Assembly: GCA_025450495.1 (NCBI GenBank)
Contig: JANWHI010000020.1
Coordinates: forward strand, 1-8,844
DNA length: 8,844 nucleotides
Direction of reading: 5' to 3'
Origin: Candidatus Dormiibacter sp.
GTDB lineage: Bacteria; Chloroflexota; Dormibacteria; UBA8260
In this document: one piece after another, positions 1 to 5,972 of the stretch
Position numbering within the stretch: the first letter of the stretch is position 1
Layout of the letters: each line of letters begins with the position of its first letter
Notes under the pieces: model-generated
Told to the model about the DNA's origin: nothing
The model's database searches: none
Seen by the model: only the letters and a program-made list of their open reading frames with translations
Position numbers and translations under genes: made by a program

Positions 1-1128
1 CTTGGGGTCGAACGCCTCCAGCTCCCGGTTGGTTCGGTGGTGCCAGACGAGCGCGTAGATGCCCAGCGAGAGCACCACACGCACCGGCACGAGCAGGGCC
101 GGGCGCGTCGGCCCGACTGGACCGAACCACGATCGCGAAGGCGCGGGCGTCGCCGACGGCAGATCGACGTCGAGGCCAGTAGCCGGCAGCGGCTGCTGCT
201 GGGATGGCGACGCCGCCGGCTCACGGGTGGACCAGGTCACCACCTCTCCATCTGCTTCGACAGCAGGGGCCTGGGGCGGTGGCTGCGGGGACGGCGCTGT
301 GGCGACGTCCTCCCGACCGGGCATGCCGACATATGCGAAGGCCAGGTCAAATGTCGGACCCGCCTCAGGTGTCGTCGCTTCCCCGTCGGCGCGCTCCGCG
401 AGCGGTGCCGGGGGCTCCTCGGCCGGCATTTCCTGCGACGGTGCGTCGCCAGCGGTCGCCGGGATGACCAGCGCGCCCGGCTCGCGAAGCAGCTTGCGCA
501 GCACGCTGAGCATCCGGTGATCGTCAACGCGGTACGCGGTCAGAACCCCCATACGCGAGCCCATCAGCTCGCGAGCCGCGTCGTCTCCGAACAGGCGGCG
601 ACCGCCGGTCATCCAGACGGCGTCGGCAAAGGCGCCTCCGGTGACGAGCGCAGCCGCGTGCGGCTTCGGACAGGTCAGCACCAGCAGGCAGTCGGGCAGC
701 AGCGGCACCATGGCCTCGAGGTCGAGGACGTTGGCCATCGCGTCCGACCAGAGCACCGGGCCGAGGGGCAGCGGGGGGAAGTCCGTATCCGGGGGACCAG
801 ATCCGTTGGAGCTGGACGGTGCATCGGCCTCGAACAGCGCGATGAGCTCGTCAGCGGTGAGATCCAGGGTCTCCTCGGTGACATCGGCGCGGCGCCAGGT
901 GGCCACGTAGATCTCGGTCGGAAGCTCGGCTACCAGCGCGGTCAGCGCGTCGTCCCCCGCCAGGATGCGCCCATCGGCCATCTCGAAGGTGACGTGGCGG
1001 GGATGGCCGCACCTGAAGAAAACGCTGGCGTGAGCACGGTCCCAGGCGACGTCGAGGGCTCCAGTGCGCTCGCGGTCGCCGGCTGCCGAGATCTCGCGCA
1101 ACATCATGGCGTGCGAGGAAGTTGCCAT
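1..1128 (-). CDS. Tandem DUF4388-like modules plus DUF4234-like membrane region (partial, C-terminus off the left edge)
   Basis: The frame is open from ATG 1128-1126 to the left edge, 376 residues with no stop. Residues about 22-83 and 147-203 look like two copies of one module: each has a hydrophobic strand pattern, then a Gly-Arg turn (DGRILAGDDA at 52-61, GGRRLFGDDA at 175-184). This resembles DUF4388, a domain seen in bacterial regulatory and signalling proteins. Residues about 228-345 are a Pro/Ala/Glu-rich linker. Residues 347-376 (LSLGIYALVW at 353-362, then TNREL) match the start of DUF4234, a small membrane domain whose later helices would lie outside the window. The likely picture is a cytoplasmic sensory or scaffold part tethered to the membrane. 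The start is supported by a TAGGAT hexamer 7 bases upstream. Domain names are by eye. The plus-strand reading of the same bases is an Arg/His/Gly-rich shadow. Confidence 0.8.
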   Translation of the reverse strand, partial: MATSSHAMMLREISAAGDRERTGALDVAWDRAHASVFFRCGHPRHVTFEMADGRILAGDDALTALVAELPTEIYVATWRRADVTEETLDLTADELIALFEADAPSSSNGSGPPDTDFPPLPLGPVLWSDAMANVLDLEAMVPLLPDCLLVLTCPKPHAAALVTGGAFADAVWMTGGRRLFGDDAARELMGSRMGVLTAYRVDDHRMLSVLRKLLREPGALVIPATAGDAPSQEMPAEEPPAPLAERADGEATTPEAGPTFDLAFAYVGMPGREDVATAPSPQPPPQAPAVEADGEVVTWSTREPAASPSQQQPLPATGLDVDLPSATPAPSRSWFGPVGPTRPALLVPVRVVLSLGIYALVWHHRTNRELEAFDPK

Positions 1129-1135
1129 GTGCTCG

Positions 1136-1141
1136 ATCCTA
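1136..1141 (-). promoter_or_regulatory. Putative -10 hexamer (TAGGAT) for a leaderless transcript
   Basis: On the minus strand TAGGAT ends 7 bases before the ATG at 1128. This is the TANNNT -10 spacing typical of leaderless mRNAs in Actinomycetota and Deinococcota. No good Shine-Dalgarno sequence and no clear -35 are seen. Three other genes in the window show the same layout. Confidence 0.5.
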
Positions 1142-1275
1142 ACTTGGCCCCAGCGCACGTCATCACGCCAGCGTCACCGGGAGGTGGCGCGGCAACGACG
1201 GTTTGACACAGTTCCCCGACGCCGCCGCCCGCCCCGACCGCGCGGTCCGGCCGGCCGGGTGCTCGAATACGCCCG

Positions 1276-1315
1276 CGGGAGTAGTTGAGGTCGCCGATCT
1301 CCCCCGCCGGGAGTA
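1276..1315. repeat. Direct repeat CGGGAGTA with an embedded small hairpin
   Basis: CGGGAGTA occurs at 1276-1283 and 1308-1315, about three helical turns apart. The second copy forms the right arm of the inverted repeat CTCCC-CCGCC-GGGAG. The position between divergent genes would suit an operator, but the elements are short and this could be chance in GC-rich DNA. Confidence 0.25.
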
Positions 1316-1387
1316 CCGAAAGCCGACGCCGCCAGGGGACGACAAGGCCGCCACCCAAGGACGACCATGGGCGCTTCAGGCCAGTAC

Positions 1388-1393
1388 AGGAGG
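1388..1393 (+). promoter_or_regulatory. Possible ribosome binding site AGGAGG
   Basis: A full AGGAGG lies 11 bases before the ATG at 1405, somewhat longer than the ideal spacing. It decides between this start and the open upstream frame, which begins at about 1285 and codes for an Arg/Pro-rich stretch unlike any protein. Confidence 0.4.
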
Positions 1394-1404
1394 ACTCCGA
1401 GCAC

Positions 1405-1812
1405 ATGGGCGGTGGACGGGTCATCGACGTGTACCCGCGTCATGCTGTCGCCAGCCTCGGCGCGTGGGCGCTCTACCTGGACGGCAGCCACAGCGCCCTG
1501 CAGAAGGCGCGGCGGCGGCGGCTTGTCACCGACACCCGCGCCCGCGGCCAGCGGTTGCTGGTCTCCGAAGGCCAGGCGGAGCCATGGGAGACGGTCACCA
1601 CTCCTCCGAATCCCGCCGGGGGTGCAATGTCCAGCTGCCCAGTCGAGCGCGTCATCGAGAACTACAACGACTGCATCCGCTGGACTCAGCAGACCGTTCC
1701 CCGCCTGTATGCGTACATCTTCTGGGGGGCTGAGTACTGGCTCCTCCGTGAATCGAGCGGCGACCCGCGCTACATGCAGGCCTTCGGCCGCATCCTGGAG
1801 GAGAGCGGCTGA
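1405..1812 (+). CDS. Truncated clan GH-A glycoside hydrolase-like protein, possible pseudogene
   Basis: The product is 135 residues. It reads like strands 6 to 8 of a TIM-barrel glycoside hydrolase: a VIDVYP strand end (residues 6-11), LLVSEGQAEPWE (51-62) with Glu55 where clan GH-A enzymes carry the nucleophile at the end of strand 7, and YIFWGAEYWLLR (104-115) resembling strand 8. A full enzyme of this kind is normally 300 residues or more and needs a second catalytic Glu at the end of strand 4. That part is absent, and I found no trace of it in any frame upstream. It is probably a deletion relic. The AGGAGG upstream leaves open that a short product is made. The stop overlaps a possible CTG start of the transporter that follows, so the two may be co-transcribed. 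The family assignment rests on motif memory. Confidence 0.55.
   Translation: MGGGRVIDVYPRHAVASLGAWALYLDGSHSALQKARRRRLVTDTRARGQRLLVSEGQAEPWETVTTPPNPAGGAMSSCPVERVIENYNDCIRWTQQTVPRLYAYIFWGAEYWLLRESSGDPRYMQAFGRILEESG
1797..1803 (+). promoter_or_regulatory. Possible ribosome binding site GGAGGAG for the transporter
   Basis: GGAGGAG lies 5 bases before a CTG at 1809 that is in frame with the EamA transporter and overlaps the upstream TGA (1810-1812). The same bases encode Glu-Glu near the end of the upstream ORF, so the match may be coincidental. The GTG at 1836 has no comparably good site. Confidence 0.4.
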
Positions 1813-1835
1813 CTGCGAGGATCGATCGCACCGGG

Positions 1836-2708
1836 GTGGTGCTCACCGCCCTGTCGGCGGCATTCTTCGGCAGCCTGGCGATCTACGGCAAGGACGCCGA
1901 TCGGATCGGCATCCCGCTGACCGAGCTTCTGGCCGTCAGGTTCGGCGCCGCGGCGGTGATCCTCTGGGCCATCGTGCTGGTGCGCCGTGAACGTGTGCGG
2001 TTGGGATGGCGCACCACCGGCCTGGTCGCCATGGGGCTCCTCTATGTGGGCCAGGCGGCCACGTACTTCACCAGCCTCAAGACCGTGCCCGCCGCGGTCA
2101 CCAGCATCCTTCTGTATCTCTACCCGGTCGCAGTCATGCTGCTTGCCGCCGCGTTTCTCGGCGAGCGACTGAATCGAGTGCGTGTGGGGGCGCTGCTGCT
2201 CGCCGTCCTCGGCGTGTTCACCGTCGTCAACCCGTTCAGCGCGCACGGCACCATTGATCCCGCCGGCCTGCTCTTCGGGCTCGCCACCGCCGCCATCTAC
2301 GCGACCTACATCCTCGTCGGACGCGTGCTCCTCCGCGACGTCTCGTCGGTGGTGGCCACGGCGTTGATCGCGACCACCGCGGGTGTGGTGCTGGCGGCGG
2401 CGGCCGCGCTGCACGGTCAGTTGCGCCCGCTCAGCTCAGGTGGATGGGCGCTCGCCCTGTCGATGGCAGTGGTGGCGACGGCGATCCCGGCGACCATGTT
2501 CCTCGCCGGGCTGGCGCGCGTCGGGGCCACGCGCGCCGCGATCATCAGCACACTCGAGCCGGCGACGACTGTCATCCTCGCGGCGCTGCTCCTCGGTGAG
2601 GACCTTGGGCCGGTGCGCCTCGTCGGTGGCGGCCTCATCCTGGTGGCCGCCGTGGTCGTCGCCCGCAACGTGCCGGCCGACCTCGCCGAGGCCCGCGTTC
2701 GCGAGTGA
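1836..2708 (+). CDS. EamA-family (DMT superfamily) inner-membrane transporter
   Basis: The 290-residue product has about ten hydrophobic helices in two homologous halves, as usual for EamA proteins, which mostly export amino acids or other small metabolites. Half one ends in LLAAAFLGERL (102-112) and half two in ILAALLLGEDLG (247-258). These are the paired 'LGE' motifs at the end of the fourth helix of each EamA repeat (Glu110, Glu255). TSILLYLYP (89-97) and ISTLEPATT (237-245) are the matching preceding segments. The start is uncertain: GTG 1836 begins inside the first helix region. The frame is open upstream, and a CTG at 1809, overlapping the preceding stop and with GGAGGAG 5 bases ahead, would add nine residues (TARIDRTG after the start), a more natural N-terminus. 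Substrate unknown. It converges with the small acidic gene, leaving only 20 bases between stops and no visible terminator. Confidence 0.93.
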   Translation: MVLTALSAAFFGSLAIYGKDADRIGIPLTELLAVRFGAAAVILWAIVLVRRERVRLGWRTTGLVAMGLLYVGQAATYFTSLKTVPAAVTSILLYLYPVAVMLLAAAFLGERLNRVRVGALLLAVLGVFTVVNPFSAHGTIDPAGLLFGLATAAIYATYILVGRVLLRDVSSVVATALIATTAGVVLAAAAALHGQLRPLSSGGWALALSMAVVATAIPATMFLAGLARVGATRAAIISTLEPATTVILAALLLGEDLGPVRLVGGGLILVAAVVVARNVPADLAEARVRE

Positions 2709-2728
2709 GCGCGCCCGCCTGACGCATC

Positions 2729-2992
2729 TCAGGGCGCCGCGGGCTTGCCCCCTGCCGGGTGGTCCTCGGCGGCTGGCTCGTCCATCGGGTCGACAGCGCC
2801 GGCCACCTCGTGCTCGGCGAGCTCGTCGGGATGGATGGCGGCGTGCACCGCGGCGGCCAACTCCTCGAACGGGATGGCCAGCTTGTTGACCTCCCCACTC
2901 TCTTCGGCGACCACTTCCTCCGCAGCCGCTTGCGCGGCGTCGAGTCGCTCACGGAGGCTGTGGTGTTGCGGGCCGGTGTCCTCGTCGCTCAT
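2729..2992 (-). CDS. Small acidic protein of unknown function, coupled to the glycosyltransferase
   Basis: The product is 87 residues, with 21 Asp/Glu against 4 Lys/Arg. Residues about 11-35 and 44-64 are Ala/Glu/Leu-rich and probably helical or coiled-coil. The last 20 residues are Pro/Ala/Gly-rich and likely disordered. No signal peptide, membrane segment, Cys or known motif is visible. The chosen start, ATG 2992, forms an ATGA overlap with the glycosyltransferase stop, the usual sign of translational coupling. An in-frame ATG at 3001 would add three residues (MPR). No clear Shine-Dalgarno is seen for either, which fits reinitiation. It is probably a partner or accessory of the glycosyltransferase, but no function can be assigned. 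Confidence 0.72.
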   Translation of the reverse strand: MSDEDTGPQHHSLRERLDAAQAAAEEVVAEESGEVNKLAIPFEELAAAVHAAIHPDELAEHEVAGAVDPMDEPAAEDHPAGGKPAAP

Positions 2993-4254
2993 GCGCGGCA
3001 TGGTACGGGGTTGGCGAGAACCTCGCGATAGACATCGGCCGTGGCCCGAGCGGTCGCGTCCCAGCTGTAGCGCTCCCCGGCGCGGCGCAGGGCCGTCTCG
3101 CTCAACCGAACGCGCAGGCCAGGGTCATCGAGAAGGCGGCCGATCGCCCGCGCCAGCGCGCCGGCGTCGCCAGGCGGCACCAGCAGCGCCGTCTCGCCAT
3201 CGCCACCCACCACCTCGGGGAGCGCGCCGGCGGTGGTCGCCACCAGCGCGACGCCGCAGGCCATCGCCTGCACCGCCGGGATGGAGAAGCCCTCATAGAG
3301 CGACGGCACCACCGCAACCTCTGCCTCAGCGTAGTGCCGGGCCACTGCGGCGTCATCGATGCCGTGAACGAAGCGCACCGTGTCAGCCAGTTGCAGTTCG
3401 CGGACCGTCCGCTCGACGGCTCCGCCGCGGCGTGCTGCGCCGAGGAGCACAAGCTCCACCGCCCGCCGTGTGCGCAGTGCTGCCACCGCATGCAGAAGCG
3501 GCACTACTCCCTTGAGTGGGACGTCCGCGCTGGCCACCGCGAAGATCCGACCGGGCACCCGCGCGGTGCCCGGGTGCGGCGCGAACACCTCATCATCGAC
3601 CGCGACGGGGATGACCCGGATGCGCGCCGGATCCACTCTCATCCGGTCGATGATGTCCCGCCGTGACTGGGTGCTGACCGTGATCACGCGCGGCAGCCGG
3701 CGCGCGACGCGATCCTGCATGGTGTGGAACTGGTACCAGCGACGCAGCGTCAGCCGGCGGCCACGGTGCTGCTCGCGTGCCAGCTCGAGATCGCGATCGA
3801 TGACCACGGCGTGGTGCACGCTGGCGACCACCGGGACGCCGGCCCGATGCAGACCGAGCACTCCCCAACCCAGACACTGGTTGTCGTGGACGATGTCGAA
3901 TTGCGCACGACGCGCGAGCAGGACTCGGCGCGCGCGCAGGCTGAAGGTCAGTGGCTCAGGAAAGGCGGCGGTGCAGAGGGTGAGGTATTCGAGCACGTCG
4001 ATCCAGTCGCGGAACTCGTCGCGGCGCGGCAGGCGGAACGGATCGTCGGTGCGATACAGGTCGAGGCTGGGCACGCGCACCAGCGGAACTCCGTCGCTGA
4101 GCACGGGATACGGCTGCCCCGCGAAGACGGTGACCTGGTGCCCGAGGCGCCGCAGCGCCGCGGATAGATGACTGACATACCCGCCCTGGCCACCGGAGTA
4201 CGGGTTGCCGCGGTACGCGAGCAGGGCGACACGGAGGAGGGTGGGATCGGACAC
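2989..4254 (-). CDS. GT4-family (GT-B fold) glycosyltransferase
   Basis: The product is 421 residues, the usual length for GT4. The N-terminal Rossmann domain carries the Gly-rich acceptor loop GGQGGYVSHL (21-30) and VHDNQCLGWG (122-131). The C-terminal domain has ASADVPLKG (241-249, Lys248 as the phosphate-binding Lys), PSLYEGFSIPAVQAMACG (317-334) and GALPEVVGGDGETALLVPPG (343-362). Family members transfer a sugar from a nucleotide-sugar donor with retention of configuration, usually in the cytoplasm. The EX7E motif is altered: Glu321 is present but the second position is Gln329. I recall close relatives with Glu there. The start is GTG 4254, with TAGCAT 9 bases upstream. The stop overlaps the start of the small acidic gene, and the gene is divergent from a methyltransferase 72 bases away. 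Donor and acceptor cannot be read from sequence. Confidence 0.93.
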   Translation of the reverse strand: MSDPTLLRVALLAYRGNPYSGGQGGYVSHLSAALRRLGHQVTVFAGQPYPVLSDGVPLVRVPSLDLYRTDDPFRLPRRDEFRDWIDVLEYLTLCTAAFPEPLTFSLRARRVLLARRAQFDIVHDNQCLGWGVLGLHRAGVPVVASVHHAVVIDRDLELAREQHRGRRLTLRRWYQFHTMQDRVARRLPRVITVSTQSRRDIIDRMRVDPARIRVIPVAVDDEVFAPHPGTARVPGRIFAVASADVPLKGVVPLLHAVAALRTRRAVELVLLGAARRGGAVERTVRELQLADTVRFVHGIDDAAVARHYAEAEVAVVPSLYEGFSIPAVQAMACGVALVATTAGALPEVVGGDGETALLVPPGDAGALARAIGRLLDDPGLRVRLSETALRRAGERYSWDATARATADVYREVLANPVPCRA

Positions 4255-4326
4255 GGCCGGGCGATGCTACTCGGGCAGCGCCATCGCAGCGCGCGGATCA
4301 GGGGGCTGGGCGCTATCGTCAGGACG
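4255..4326. promoter_or_regulatory. 72-base bidirectional promoter region
   Basis: This gap lies between GTG 4254 (minus) and ATG 4327 (plus). It holds a TANNNT hexamer at each end: TAGCAT on the minus strand (4264-4269, 9 bases before the GTG) and TATCGT on the plus strand (4314-4319, 7 bases before the ATG). Both would give leaderless or nearly leaderless transcripts. The two hexamers are 44 bases apart, so any -35 elements would share the same DNA. No strong -35 is visible. Confidence 0.55.
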
Positions 4327-4977
4327 ATGCTGGAGATCGCACATCCCACCCTGCCTGCCTCGGTGATGAGCGCCGCCGACCTCGACAGCGCTCGGGCTGC
4401 TCGGGGCTTCATGCCCGACGCGGAAGGGCTGGTGTTGCATCGCGCGGCCGTGGGCGCCGCTCCATGTGGTGCCATGCTCGAGGTCGGCGGCTACTGCGGC
4501 AAGTCGGCGGTCTACATCGGCAGTGCCGCACGCGAGCACGACGGTGTCCTCTTCAGCATCGACCATCATCGCGGCTCCGAGGAGAATCAGCCCGGCCAGC
4601 TCTACTGCGACGCGGCCGTGATCGATCGTCGCACCGGGCGGATCGACAGCCTGCCTCACCTGCGGCGCACGCTCGAGGATGCTGGGCTCGAGGATTGGGT
4701 GATCGTGGTGGTCGGCGACTCGATGTCGGTGGCGCGGCACTGGTGCACACCGCTGTCGCTCCTCTTCATCGACGGCGGCCACACCGAGGCGGCGGCGCAC
4801 GCGGACTACATGGGGTTCTCACCGCACCTCGACGACGGCGGGCTGCTGGTGATCCACGACGTCTTCCCCGACCCCGCCGATGGCGGCCAGGCTCCCTTCC
4901 ACGTCTACCGCCGTGCACTTGACGACGGCTTGCGCGAGCTGACCGTCGAAGGCAGCCTGCGCGTGCTGCAGCGCTAG
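4327..4977 (+). CDS. Class I SAM-dependent methyltransferase (Methyltransf_24 type)
   Basis: The product is 216 residues. The SAM-binding motif is MLEVGGYCGKSAVYIG (50-65), with an acidic strand-2 end at SIDHHRGSEENQPG (77-90). The later VVVGDSMSVARHW (127-139), LLFIDGGHTE (145-154) and GGLLVIHDVFPDP (171-183) match the FIDGGH/HDVF pattern of Methyltransf_24 proteins. Many of these are O-methyltransferases for sugars or secondary metabolites. The frame is open back to ATG 4168, but that extension would run over the divergent promoter and into the glycosyltransferase. ATG 4327, preceded by TATCGT, gives the natural domain start. Its TAG stop shares the palindrome CTAG with the stop of the opposing toroid gene. 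The acceptor is unknown; the setting suggests a substrate shared with the glycosyltransferase. Confidence 0.9.
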   Translation: MLEIAHPTLPASVMSAADLDSARAARGFMPDAEGLVLHRAAVGAAPCGAMLEVGGYCGKSAVYIGSAAREHDGVLFSIDHHRGSEENQPGQLYCDAAVIDRRTGRIDSLPHLRRTLEDAGLEDWVIVVVGDSMSVARHWCTPLSLLFIDGGHTEAAAHADYMGFSPHLDDGGLLVIHDVFPDPADGGQAPFHVYRRALDDGLRELTVEGSLRVLQR

Positions 4978-5972
4978 GTGGTTGCGTTGAGCAGCTCAGC
5001 GACCACCCCGCCGCTGACCGCGTCGGCCGCGAGCACCACCGCGGCTGCGGTCCAGCTGGGCTGCTCATCGGGGGGGAAGATGCAACCGTCGGTGAAGTTG
5101 GCGCCCGTCCAGTAGGCGGCGTCGTCACCGCGAAGGTGTTGCGCCCATTCGAGCAGCTCCGCGGCACGTTCGCCGTCGCCACAGCGCACCATCGCCAGGG
5201 CCAGCTCGCACGTCTCCGCAGCGGTGATCCAGGGGCGGTCCGAGACACAGCGAACCCCGCGTTGCGGCACCACGAAGTCCTCCCACCGCGACTCGATCCG
5301 CTGGTGGGCATCGCTCCCGGTGATGACACCACAGAGCACCGGGTAGTACCAGTCCATCGCCCAGCGGCGCTTGTCCTCAAAGCTGTCGGGCGCGCTGCGC
5401 AGGGCGTGCGCCAGGCGGTCCCGTGCCACCGTCCACTCCGGGTGGGGCACGCCGAGTGCCTCGCCGAGTCGCGCGGCACACGCCAGGCTGAGGTGCACGC
5501 AGGAGGAGCCGGTCACCAGGCCGCGGCGCCACGGTCGCCCGGCCGCGTCGCACGCCCACCACAGCGTGCCGTCCTCGCCCTGCAACGACAGCACGAAGGC
5601 GAGTGCGCGTTCCACGCACGCAAATCCCGCTCGCAGCTCGGTATCCGCCGCGCCACAGAGCAGGTGCAGCCACAGCCCGGTGGCAAGGTACGCGCACAGG
5701 TTGGTGTCGAGCGTCGGGTCGATCACCTGGCCGTTGCGATACGCGGCAGGCCAGGCGCCGTCCGCCCGTTGCACCCTGGCCAGCCACGCGTAGGCACGGG
5801 ACGCCTCGTCGCACCGGCCGCCGACGTCGAGCGCCATCGCCGCTTCGACGTGGTTCCACGGATCGACCTGGCCGCCGGTGTACCAGGGGATGCTGCCGTC
5901 GGCGTGCTGGACGCGGGCGATGGCGGCCACGGTTGCGCTGACATCGCCGTGTGTCAGCGAGGCACCGATCAT
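4974..5972 (-). CDS. Alpha/alpha-toroid protein, 'prenyltransferase/squalene oxidase repeat' type
   Basis: The product is 332 residues from ATG 5972. That start forms an ATGA overlap with the upstream methyltransferase stop; the frame stays open upstream, but only as a shadow of that gene. Repeats of the VQ/LQ...DG kind (VQHADGSIPW 21-30, VQRADGAWPA 68-77, LQGEDGTLWW 130-139) are the QW-like signature of toroid folds shared by terpene cyclases, prenyltransferase beta subunits and some glycoside hydrolases. Other likely conserved blocks are DPWNHVEAAMAL (37-48), KRRWAMDWYYPVL (201-213), RCVSDRPWITAAETCELALA (241-260) and EQPSWTAAAVVLAADA (303-318). No DxDD (class II cyclase) motif is present, so a cyclase role is not supported. 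The several acidic and aromatic residues could equally suit sugar binding. The 'prenyltransferase' label should be read as fold only. Confidence 0.85.
   Translation of the reverse strand: MIGASLTHGDVSATVAAIARVQHADGSIPWYTGGQVDPWNHVEAAMALDVGGRCDEASRAYAWLARVQRADGAWPAAYRNGQVIDPTLDTNLCAYLATGLWLHLLCGAADTELRAGFACVERALAFVLSLQGEDGTLWWACDAAGRPWRRGLVTGSSCVHLSLACAARLGEALGVPHPEWTVARDRLAHALRSAPDSFEDKRRWAMDWYYPVLCGVITGSDAHQRIESRWEDFVVPQRGVRCVSDRPWITAAETCELALAMVRCGDGERAAELLEWAQHLRGDDAAYWTGANFTDGCIFPPDEQPSWTAAAVVLAADAVSGGVVAELLNATT

Larger units (their letters stand above)
1129..1404. other. Divergent intergenic region without a convincing gene
   Basis: These 276 bases separate the minus-strand DUF4388-like gene from the plus-strand glycoside hydrolase fragment. 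Short open frames exist on both strands, but their products are Arg/Pro/Gly-rich low-complexity shadows, and none continues the glycoside hydrolase upstream. The gap holds a direct repeat CGGGAGTA (1276-1283 and 1308-1315, 32 bases apart). It also holds a perfect 5-bp hairpin, CTCCC/GGGAG (1299-1313, 5-base loop). A TTGACA at 1203-1208 has no partner -10. Confidence 0.6.

Noticed and set aside
37..1206. Long plus-strand open frame (389 codons)
   Set aside because: Arg/His/Gly-rich composition with no domain pattern; it is the complement of the minus-strand DUF4388-like gene, whose product looks like a real protein.
1203..1208. Perfect TTGACA as a -35 box
   Set aside because: No A/T-containing -10 hexamer lies 16-19 bases downstream; the next 25 bases are almost entirely G and C.
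1285..1404. N-terminal extension of the glycoside hydrolase fragment
   Set aside because: The stretch codes for Arg/Pro/Ser-rich sequence unlike the barrel strands that should precede the VIDVYP block, and AGGAGG supports the later ATG.
1770..2414. Minus-strand open frame opposite the transporter
   Set aside because: Low-complexity Gly/Arg/Glu/His-rich product; the plus strand encodes a clear EamA membrane protein.
4168..4326. Upstream in-frame start for the Methyltransf_24 gene
   Set aside because: It would overlap the glycosyltransferase start and the shared promoter region and add sequence with no family resemblance.
4974..5972. Class II terpene cyclase assignment for the toroid protein
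   Set aside because: No DxDD motif is present, and at 332 residues it is about half the size of squalene-hopene cyclases.
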